Part shown: positions 1 through 5,468 of the stretch, piece after piece
Position numbering within the stretch: position 1 is the stretch's first letter
Layout: each line of letters starts with the position of its first letter
Source: JBMYQA01 sp049600855
Lineage (GTDB): Bacteria > Bacteroidota > Bacteroidia > Cytophagales > Flammeovirgaceae
Direction: 5' to 3'
Length of the DNA stretch: 8,259 nucleotides
Assembly: GCA_049600855.1 (NCBI GenBank)
Contig: JBMYQA010000273.1
Coordinates: 1-8,259 of the forward strand
Program-made: the position numbers and the translations under genes
Notes under the pieces: model-generated
What the model was told of the DNA's origin: nothing
Database searches by the model: none
What the model saw: only the letters and a program-made list of their open reading frames with translations

Positions 1-94
1 AAAGTCCTTTTTTTGCAGAATAACAAGTATTTTTTACAAAGTGAGAATTGCTGGTTATTCAGGTAAGTATGCTTCTTGTGTCAGGCTTACCAAT
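1..94. other. Gene-free left edge with two inverted repeats
   Basis: This is the DNA downstream of the leftward sigma-factor operon. It holds two short inverted repeats: GAATAAC (18-24) with GTTATTC (54-60), and GGTAAG (62-67) with CTTACC (86-91). Both could form hairpins in the 3' end of the operon transcript. Neither is followed by a T-run on the minus strand, so I do not call an intrinsic terminator. They may stabilise the mRNA end or be chance matches in AT-rich DNA. Confidence 0.3.
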
Positions 95-640
95 TTAGGC
101 ATTTAGCTCATCAATGACTTGTTTTAGTTGATTCAAATGCTTTCGCCAAACGAATGAATGTAGGTAGAGCATGCCCATAAAAACGATACATATCCCTACT
201 AAAATGAGGACTTTTTGAGGTGTAAAATCAATGATCGAAAAGAAAAAATAAAACAAACAACCATTAAATAATACAGTCGCTAAAAGCGAAGCCCGCGCAT
301 AGTTCCGTAATTTATTTAAATAGTTTTCAGAAGAAAGTAGCAGGTTACTTCCTTGAATGGGCTTAAACAAGACAACCAATCCAATAACTTGATTACTTAA
401 AAATGCCAATATGCCAATACCTAAAGCAATATTTGCAGCTAAAGGTTTGAGGTTTCCATCAAAAGCATCCCAATAAATAAGTGCAAAAAAGGAAATGCCA
501 ATCAGTTCAAGAATGAGTTTTATTTTAATTCGTTTCATGGTTGGATGTGTATGAAGTTGTGTCATGGATTGAATTTCTGACGAAGATTTTGGTGGAGAAG
601 TATCGCTTTGCCAGCTTGATTTGAAATCATCGAGTTCCAT
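95..640 (-). CDS. Four-helix membrane protein coupled to an ECF sigma factor; possible anti-sigma role
   Basis: This 181-aa protein belongs to no family I can name with certainty. About 40 polar residues at the N-terminus, opening MELDDFKSSW, precede four hydrophobic segments at roughly residues 41-57, 68-92, 115-136 and 143-164. The C-terminus (165-181) is charged and amphipathic. It has no signal peptide, so the N-terminus is probably cytoplasmic. The start codon lies 2 bp after the sigma-factor stop (TAG-CT-ATG), which implies translational coupling and related function. From memory, Bacteroidota ECF sigma genes are often followed by membrane proteins with a similar short acidic-hydrophobic N-terminus ending in K..W. 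I infer that this segment may bind the sigma factor, making the protein a non-classical anti-sigma factor. I see no zinc-binding HxxxCxxC motif. The existence of the gene is well supported; the role is inference. Confidence 0.85.
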   Translation of the reverse strand: MELDDFKSSWQSDTSPPKSSSEIQSMTQLHTHPTMKRIKIKLILELIGISFFALIYWDAFDGNLKPLAANIALGIGILAFLSNQVIGLVVLFKPIQGSNLLLSSENYLNKLRNYARASLLATVLFNGCLFYFFFSIIDFTPQKVLILVGICIVFMGMLYLHSFVWRKHLNQLKQVIDELNA

Positions 641-642
641 AG

Positions 643-1113
643 CTATTGATTTAAAAGTTTCTTTAATTTTTTCTTGATGCGATTGAGTTTTACACCAATA
701 TTGCTTTCCGAAAGTCCTGTAATTTCAGCCATTTCCTGATAACTAAAATCCTCTAAATAAAGTGATACTAAAGCCTTTTCGGTATCCTTGAGTTTTTTAA
801 TTGCCCAGAAGAGCAGTGCTTCTTGGTTACTTGTAGTTGGATAGCATTGATTACTCATTTCAGGAATAGCATCTGTAAAAATGACCTGTGCTTTCTTTTT
901 ACGAAAAGTGGCTAGTGCTGTATTGAGCGCAATTCGATACATCCAAGAGCTGAATTTTGACTTTTTTTGAAAAGAAGGATAAGATTTCCACAATTGGAAT
1001 ACAATCTCTTGATAAAGATCTTCTTGATCTTCCTTGGTATTGCGATAGAGTAAACAAATTTTGTGAACAATACGCTGGTGCTCATGAATTAATCGGACAA
1101 ATTCTTCTTGCAT
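643..1113 (-). CDS. RNA polymerase sigma factor, ECF (sigma-70) family
   Basis: This 156-aa protein has the two-domain layout and length of an ECF sigma factor. Region 2 spans about residues 8-72. It includes the acidic EDLYQEIVFQLW stretch (core-binding, region 2.2) and KFSSWMYRIALNTALATFRKKK-like residues 53-74 (-10 recognition, regions 2.3-2.4). A linker (75-102) leads to region 4 (about 104-154), whose helix-turn-helix includes SYQEMAEITGLSESNI and a very lysine-rich end. It should direct core RNA polymerase to a small regulon that cannot be predicted from here. AGGAAAA lies just upstream of the start and overlaps the stop codon (TAG) of the preceding gene, one of the few Shine-Dalgarno-like sites in this window. 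The gene lies between an exported mini-protein (10 bp upstream) and a membrane protein (2 bp downstream). Family assignment is firm; the inducing signal is unknown. Confidence 0.95.
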   Translation of the reverse strand: MQEEFVRLIHEHQRIVHKICLLYRNTKEDQEDLYQEIVFQLWKSYPSFQKKSKFSSWMYRIALNTALATFRKKKAQVIFTDAIPEMSNQCYPTTSNQEALLFWAIKKLKDTEKALVSLYLEDFSYQEMAEITGLSESNIGVKLNRIKKKLKKLLNQ

Positions 1114-1123
1114 ATTGTTTTTC

Positions 1124-1342
1124 CTAGCGTTTTTTAAATTGGAACGTTTGTCCTTGCTTGCTGGCTTTTACACCCATGATGTTACCATCTTTTAGGAGGA
1201 ATTCTAATTCAATTCCAATTTTTTTACCCAAAAAACGATGCTTTGCCCTTGGATAAAGTTGAAATTTGGGGCTAGGATGCTGGGCATAGCCAGCAGTAAC
1301 TATTAAACCATAAATAAATACAATAAGGAGAATCTTTTTCAT
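1124..1342 (-). CDS. Small exported protein resembling the DUF3471 module; first gene of the sigma operon
   Basis: This 72-aa protein begins with a clear Sec signal peptide: MKK, a hydrophobic core, and a probable cut after A20 in GYA|Q. That leaves a mature part of about 52 residues. Residues 28-72 (LYPRAKHRFL..., LEFLLKDGNIMGVKASKQGQ, ending KKR) resemble, from memory, the DUF3471 module found at the C-terminus of many secreted serine hydrolases. That module has an LxPxSxTxFF start, then a FxxxxxGKVTGLxLxQxGQ core, then AKR. Here the module stands alone without a catalytic domain. No cysteine follows the signal, so it is probably soluble and periplasmic or secreted. It leads the operon, with 10 bp to the sigma gene. 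Possible roles include a sensor or ligand for the membrane protein, or a decayed hydrolase remnant. The DUF3471 link is a recollection and was not searched. Confidence 0.8.
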   Translation of the reverse strand: MKKILLIVFIYGLIVTAGYAQHPSPKFQLYPRAKHRFLGKKIGIELEFLLKDGNIMGVKASKQGQTFQFKKR

Positions 1343-1386
1343 TGTGATGATGGGTTTGATTTCTCCATAAGTTGCATTTGAAAAAG

Positions 1387-1408
1387 ATTACTTACACTTA
1401 TTAGTAAT
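1387..1408. promoter_or_regulatory. Inverted repeat upstream of the sigma operon
   Basis: ATTACT (1387-1392) and AGTAAT (1403-1408) form a perfect 6-bp inverted repeat with a 10-bp spacer, 45-66 bp upstream of the first start codon (1342) of the sigma operon. No good TTTG/TAnnTTTG promoter pair was found on the minus strand here, so the operon may use a non-housekeeping promoter, possibly its own ECF sigma factor. The repeat is short and AT-rich and may be chance. Confidence 0.2.
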
Positions 1409-1426
1409 TTTTTTCAAACAGCCTTT

Positions 1427-1463
1427 AAAAAAGAAAAGCACCCCCTAAAAGAGCGTGCTTTTC
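1427..1463 (-). terminator. Rho-independent terminator of the amylase gene
   Basis: Read on the minus strand, GAAAAGCAC (1463-1455) pairs perfectly over 9 bp with GTGCTTTTC (1441-1433), with a 13-nt loop. Six further T residues follow (1432-1427), continuing the T-rich arm. It lies 27 bp beyond the amylase stop codon. The plus-strand side lacks a T-run, so it acts in the leftward direction. It should insulate the sigma operon from amylase transcription. Confidence 0.85.
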
Positions 1464-1489
1464 CCTAATCGCTAGTATAGTATATGAAA

Positions 1490-3919
1490 TTATTTTTTTA
1501 AGATCATTTTTCCAGTAATTGATTGGTCAGCATAGTTTAGTCGGAAAATATAGATGCCTGCCGTGAGACGTTCGCCGTTAAATGTCAGTTCGTGCATGCC
1601 CTGAGTCAGTTCGCCATTTGCTAAGGTAGCTACCTCCTTACCCATGAGGTTGTATACTTTCAAGCTTACTGCACCCGTTGATGGCAACTCGAAAGCGATG
1701 GTAGTGCTACGATTGAATGGATTGGGGTAATTACTTACCGTCAAGGCTTTTAAAGGTTCATCAATTTGTAAAGGCGAAGCACCAAAACGTGCGCCCGCAT
1801 CAGGGTTAGCACTGTGCCAAGTGCCATTATACCAGCCATCTCCACAACGATTCAAATCAGCCGTTTGATTTGCTCCATTATTGCTGAAAATGAGATTCGC
1901 ACAATTTCCGCCAACAAAGGTATACGCATACCAACCACCACCTACATTGGTCATGGTTTCTCCCGGCCATGAAGTCGTTGCGCCATTATCCGCTGCCCAG
2001 AAATAGATGCTTGGATTGCTGTATCCGCTTGGTTTAAAGTACACGGTAAAATCAGAAGAACCACTTCCGCCACCACTGCCCGCGTCTGGATTGCTGTTAT
2101 GCCAAGTCGTGCCATCGTACCAACCTTCTCCACAACGGTTCAAATCAGCAGATTGATTGGCTCCATTATCACTAAAAATGATGTTCGAACATTCATTGCC
2201 ACTAATGGTATAGGTATACCAACCATCGCCATCCGCATCAGTCATGCTTTCGCCAGGCCAAGAAGTGCCAGAAGTTGGGTTTCCGTTATTTTCTTGCCAA
2301 AAATAAATCGTTGCTACTCCCCAGTTCGATGGTTTTTTAAAATGTACCGTCAAGTCGGAAGTTCCTCCACCTCCATCATTTCCACCTCCATCAGAAGGCT
2401 TAGTATCATGCCAAGTAGTACCATCATACCACCCTTCATTACATCGGTTCAAATCATCGGTTTTATTTGCTCCATTGTCACTAAAGATGATGCTTGAGCA
2501 ATCATTTCCATCAATGGTATAAGAGTACCAACCATCACCATCGGCATCACTCATCGTTTCACCAGGCCAAGAAGTGCCCGAAGTTGGGTTTCCGTTGTTA
2601 TCTTGCCAGAAGTAAATTGTTGCAGCGCTCCAATTTGAAGGTTTTTTAAAGTGTACGGTTAAGGATTCACCATTATTACCACCTCCGTTATTACCACCGC
2701 CATTATTTCCTTGCGTCCACACGGCATAATCATTACCAGAAGCAGCTAAGGTCCATCCTGAACCGCTCGGAGCCCAATTTCCTGGACCAATTTTCATCGC
2801 CACCTTGCCATCAATAATGGCTGCATACAAATCTCCCTGAGCCACCTGAATATCGAGTGTACTTTCACTATGAAGGCCATTAGCTTTACGAACAGCAATC
2901 AAATCTTTGATGGGATCATGCAAGCCCCAGTCATAAAAGTGATCCCAGAAAACAGTAGGAACACCTGGGTGGGTTAAAATATATGCATAGCCTTGCATTA
3001 CTTTGTCGCCAGGGAAAGGCCAGTGTGCTTGCGTACTACCCGTATCGTGGTTATCAAGAAAAGTCACGGAATTACCTGGCCACCAGCCAATTACACCTGG
3101 AGCTCCGCCATTTCTATTTAAACGCCACAATTCGCCATGTACTGCTTGTTGCAAAATTCCTTTTGTAGTAAAGTCAAAGGCAGCTGAGGTTCCTTGAGTC
3201 TGATTAATCCAATCCACGATTTGCTGTCGGTGAGGGTCAGGATTATTGAGGTCTAAGTTATCCCAAAGTTCGCCTACTGAGAAATACGGATTCGTAGCGT
3301 TGTTGTAGATGCCATTATAGCTTCCATTATATCCTCTAACGTAGTCGTAGCGCCAGCCATCGAATCCAATGGTGTTTTTTAGCCAATTCATCCATGCAGA
3401 AATATCATTTTGAACGGTTTGATTGGTGTGATCAATATCTCGTGCGGGCCCGTAGTTGTCACCGGTATCCCAGTTTCCACAAGGATTTCCTCCATTAGCA
3501 CCCCATTCGTCATTGGCTACAATTCCCCAGCACCCCCAAGTAGGATTTTGGAAATCAGCCCAATCCGTTACACCTACTCGGTGATTGATAACAATGTCAG
3601 CAATCACTTTTACGCCATTATTGTGCAACGCATTAATGCAACTTTGAAGCTCTGCTTGATCGCCATAAGAACTGGTTAAATCATACAACTCACGCGGGAG
3701 GTAGCCTTCAACAGAAGCGGCATCGCTTGGTGGGGGCATCCAAATCATGTCAATTTGTGAGGCTTGTAAATCCCCTGCCTTGGATTTGACGATGTCATAC
3801 CAATTTGCTGTTTTACTAGATTCCCAATTGAATCCTTGAATCATCACATCTGTGTTTTGAGCTTTTAGCCCTACAATTATGAGAAGTGAGAGCAATAGTA
3901 GTGTACAAGTTTTTTTCAT
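1490..3919 (-). CDS. Secreted plant-type (GH13_6-like) alpha-amylase with three CBM26-like modules and a T9SS sorting domain
   Basis: This 809-aa enzyme should hydrolyse internal alpha-1,4 bonds of starch outside the cell. A signal peptide (1-20, LKA|Q) precedes the GH13 barrel (about 24-345), opening with a plant-like QGFNWES. All four GH13 conserved regions are present: DIVINHR (108-114), GWRYDYVRGY with nucleophile D192, GELWDN with acid/base E217, and FLDNHD with D292. A C-terminal beta-sheet domain like that of plant amylases ends in GNDYAVW (about 345-401). Three starch-binding modules with WPGE.M and NRC..GWY motifs lie at about 419-508, 522-611 and 624-707, joined by Gly/Asn/Ser linkers. 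Residues 727-809 (NYPNPFN, AGIYIF, KMILKK) form the T9SS type A sorting domain. The ATG at 3919 is chosen because it begins the signal peptide; the frame stays open to 4024, but those 35 extra residues look non-coding. It appears GC-richer than its neighbours. Confidence 0.96.
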   Translation of the reverse strand: MKKTCTLLLLSLLIIVGLKAQNTDVMIQGFNWESSKTANWYDIVKSKAGDLQASQIDMIWMPPPSDAASVEGYLPRELYDLTSSYGDQAELQSCINALHNNGVKVIADIVINHRVGVTDWADFQNPTWGCWGIVANDEWGANGGNPCGNWDTGDNYGPARDIDHTNQTVQNDISAWMNWLKNTIGFDGWRYDYVRGYNGSYNGIYNNATNPYFSVGELWDNLDLNNPDPHRQQIVDWINQTQGTSAAFDFTTKGILQQAVHGELWRLNRNGGAPGVIGWWPGNSVTFLDNHDTGSTQAHWPFPGDKVMQGYAYILTHPGVPTVFWDHFYDWGLHDPIKDLIAVRKANGLHSESTLDIQVAQGDLYAAIIDGKVAMKIGPGNWAPSGSGWTLAASGNDYAVWTQGNNGGGNNGGGNNGESLTVHFKKPSNWSAATIYFWQDNNGNPTSGTSWPGETMSDADGDGWYSYTIDGNDCSSIIFSDNGANKTDDLNRCNEGWYDGTTWHDTKPSDGGGNDGGGGTSDLTVHFKKPSNWGVATIYFWQENNGNPTSGTSWPGESMTDADGDGWYTYTISGNECSNIIFSDNGANQSADLNRCGEGWYDGTTWHNSNPDAGSGGGSGSSDFTVYFKPSGYSNPSIYFWAADNGATTSWPGETMTNVGGGWYAYTFVGGNCANLIFSNNGANQTADLNRCGDGWYNGTWHSANPDAGARFGASPLQIDEPLKALTVSNYPNPFNRSTTIAFELPSTGAVSLKVYNLMGKEVATLANGELTQGMHELTFNGERLTAGIYIFRLNYADQSITGKMILKK
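2087..2665 (-). repeat. Two tandem near-identical starch-binding module repeats (309-bp period) inside the amylase gene
   Basis: Module 1 (2396-2665) and module 2 (2087-2356) encode 90-residue units that differ at about 17 positions by my alignment (about 81% identity). They stay close at the DNA level, sharing for example the runs CAGGCCAAGAAGTGCC and GAAGTTGGGTTTCCGTT at the same offset. A third, more diverged module follows at 1799-2050. Each module has two cysteines 19 residues apart (C474/C493, C577/C596, C673/C692), likely one disulfide per module. The pattern fits recent duplication of one module beside an older copy. Confidence 0.85.
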
Positions 3920-4175
3920 AATCAATTTAATTTTCCATTGATGAGTAGAAAAGAAAGATTTAGTTGTGAAGAGTAGGAAAAATGTGGCTTTTGTATCTGC
4001 AGACGTTTGTTTAGTCGTTTGCAAAACTCATGATACAATGTTCGTGACTTCACTGAGGATAATCGCTCCATTTTATAAATCAGCCTCATTAATATTGTGC
4101 CATTTTGGGAAATGGGACTTTTAATGTATTGATAAATAGGATATTACCGATTCAGTTGCAACGAATGGATTTCAT

Positions 4176-4204
4176 AAAGTGGTTCAAAACTAAAGTTCCA
4201 CTTT
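4176..4204. promoter_or_regulatory. Candidate operator: inverted repeat AAAGTGG-N15-CCACTTT
   Basis: AAAGTGG (4176-4182) and CCACTTT (4198-4204) are perfect 7-bp inverted repeats with a 15-bp spacer. The spacer contains the minus-strand TAnnTTTG box at 4185-4192. A dimeric regulator bound to both arms would cover that promoter. The repeat is read directly from the sequence; the operator function is inferred. Confidence 0.35.
4185..4192 (-). promoter_or_regulatory. Candidate -7 box (TAGTTTTG) for the amylase gene
   Basis: On the minus strand TAGTTTTG matches the Bacteroidota -7 consensus TAnnTTTG exactly. No clear -33 TTTG lies about 19-21 bp upstream, so an activator might be needed. Transcription starting here would give an amylase leader of about 260 nt, which is long. 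A nearer, weaker promoter cannot be excluded. Confidence 0.3.
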
Positions 4205-4366
4205 TGTGAAAAATAAACTGGTACTCCAGAAATGGCACTTAAAAAAATGGTGTTCTTGGTAAGTAGATACTGTTGATATGTTGACAGGAATATTCTTAGT
4301 TTTCATAGGAATAATTTGCGATCAATCGGTTCAGTAAGTTTGTAAATAAGCCCAAAACTTTTGACC

Positions 4367-4397
4367 TTTGCCAGTCATTTCTTGCGCGTTACTTTAG
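4367..4397 (+). promoter_or_regulatory. Candidate promoter of the nrnA-FKBP operon
   Basis: TTTG (4367-4370), a 19-bp spacer and TACTTTAG (4390-4397) match the Bacteroidota pattern TTTG-N19-TAnnTTTG with one mismatch. Transcription would begin only about 5-8 nt before the nrnA ATG at 4409, giving a nearly leaderless mRNA. That is plausible in this phylum, where many genes lack a Shine-Dalgarno sequence. Confidence 0.4.
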
Positions 4398-4408
4398 ACT
4401 TTTAGCCA

Positions 4409-5452
4409 ATGCATAACCTGACTGAACTCAAAGAAATACTAGCCACTCCCCAACGAATTGTGATTATTCCTCATCGTAAACCAGATGCCGATGCATTAGG
4501 GTCTTGTTTAGCTTTATGGCATTTTTTGAAAAAACAAGGTCATGAATGCATTGTGATTTCCCCCACCGATTATCCAAAGTTCCTATTTTGGATGCCTGGT
4601 CATGAGGATGTATTGATCTATGAGAATAAAAATGAGTTGAAGTCAGTCGAATACCTTCACGAAGCCAATCTTATTTTTTGCTTAGATTTTTCAGAGCTTT
4701 CGAGAGCTGATAAAATGACGCCAGCTTTGCGCATTGCAAGGGAGCGCGGAGATGCAAAGTTTATTTTGATTGATCATCATCGAGGAAAAGAAGATTTTGC
4801 TGACTTTGAACTTTGGGATATAGAGGCTGCTGCTACAGCTCAGTTGATTTTTGATTTCATTGAAATGTTAGATGGCAAGGAATTGCTTGATATTGCCATC
4901 GCCTCTTGTATTTATGCTGGTTTAGTAACCGATACAGGTTCTTTCAAATATCCAAGTACTTCTGCCAAAACGCATCACATTGCCGCAGAGCTCATCGACT
5001 TAGGCTTAAAAACGGAAGCAATTCATCGGGCTATTTTTGATAATAATTCGGTGAATCGGATAAAGTTTTTAGGCTTCGCCTTAAACGAAAGATTGACGAT
5101 TTTACCAGAATATAGAACAGCATTTTTCGCAATATCTGAAAATGATTTAAAAAACTTTGAGTCACAAACTGGTGATACTGAAGGAATTGTAAACTATGCC
5201 CTTTCTATTGAAGGAGTTGTTTTTGCCGCTTTTTTTAGTGCACAAAAACACTATGTGAAAGTTTCGTTTAGGTCTGTAGGTGATTTTGCGGTAAATGAAT
5301 TTGCATCGCAACATTTTAAAGGCGGAGGACATAAAAATGCTGCGGGAGGCCAGTTAAATACCTCTTTAAAAAAGGCTATCCAAAAGTTTAAAGATTTATT
5401 ACCTGATTATCAGGAAGCGTTGAACAAGGTGACAGAAATAATGATTTCCTAA
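4409..5452 (+). CDS. nrnA: DHH/DHHA1 phosphoesterase, NrnA-type (nanoRNase / pAp phosphatase)
   Basis: This 347-aa cytoplasmic protein has the two-domain DHH-DHHA1 layout and the length of NrnA. These enzymes degrade 2-5-nt RNAs and, in studied members, convert pAp to AMP, using divalent metal ions. Catalytic DHH-domain motifs are intact: HRKPDADALGS (22-32, metal ligands H22, D26, D28), D93 in CLDFSE, DHH at 122-124, and D175 in GLVTDTGSF. The DHHA1 substrate-binding domain ends with VSFRS (285-289) and the glycine-rich GGGHKNAAGG (305-314). RecJ is much longer, so this is not RecJ. The start at 4409 gives a family-like N-terminus (LKEIL..PQRIVIIPH). The FKBP lipoprotein gene follows after 16 bp, so the two are probably co-transcribed. 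Activity on nanoRNA versus pAp versus cyclic dinucleotide products cannot be decided from sequence. Confidence 0.92.
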   Translation: MHNLTELKEILATPQRIVIIPHRKPDADALGSCLALWHFLKKQGHECIVISPTDYPKFLFWMPGHEDVLIYENKNELKSVEYLHEANLIFCLDFSELSRADKMTPALRIARERGDAKFILIDHHRGKEDFADFELWDIEAAATAQLIFDFIEMLDGKELLDIAIASCIYAGLVTDTGSFKYPSTSAKTHHIAAELIDLGLKTEAIHRAIFDNNSVNRIKFLGFALNERLTILPEYRTAFFAISENDLKNFESQTGDTEGIVNYALSIEGVVFAAFFSAQKHYVKVSFRSVGDFAVNEFASQHFKGGGHKNAAGGQLNTSLKKAIQKFKDLLPDYQEALNKVTEIMIS

Positions 5453-5468
5453 ATTTTATTTACTTAAC

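Larger units (their letters stand above)
3920..4408. other. 489-bp divergent intergenic region
   Basis: This region separates the leftward amylase from the rightward nrnA gene. I see no convincing gene or structured RNA in it. It contains candidate promoters for each direction (listed separately), a CCATTT-TGGG-AAATGG hairpin (4100-4115), and several related short words of the form GG/CC-N-ACTT (4107-4121, 4195-4205, 4232-4240). Its length suggests regulated expression of the amylase. Confidence 0.5.

Noticed and set aside
1951..2133. 60-codon minus-strand frame inside the amylase module region
   Set aside because: It is out of frame within the amylase gene and its sequence has no recognisable features.
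1799..2665. Regularly spaced similar segments that might suggest a repeat array or CRISPR
   Set aside because: The ~300-bp period is in frame and encodes protein modules; there are no short palindromic repeats with unique spacers.
2099..3679. Several open frames on the plus strand opposite the amylase (2099-2497, 2983-3168, 3003-3197, 3410-3679)
   Set aside because: They lie antisense within a strongly supported gene, and their translations look like shadow coding with no domain, signal or ribosome site; repeat content explains the longer one.
1490..3919. Amylase as part of a Sus-like polysaccharide utilization locus
   Set aside because: No SusC/SusD-type, SusR or hybrid two-component gene lies nearby, and the T9SS sorting domain indicates a different export and attachment route.
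3920..4024. 35-residue N-terminal extension of the amylase (ATG at 4024)
   Set aside because: The ATG at 3919 directly begins a textbook signal peptide; an upstream extension would bury it, and the extra residues are unlike any amylase N-terminus.
3920..4408. Possible small RNA or riboswitch in the long divergent gap
   Set aside because: Only short AT-rich hairpins without a terminator T-run were found, and no known riboswitch core was recognised.
4409..5452. RecJ or GdpP/DhhP alternatives for the DHH protein
   Set aside because: RecJ is far longer with an OB fold, and GdpP has membrane, PAS and GGDEF parts; at 347 aa with GGGHKNAAGG, NrnA fits best, though activity on cyclic-dinucleotide products is not excluded.
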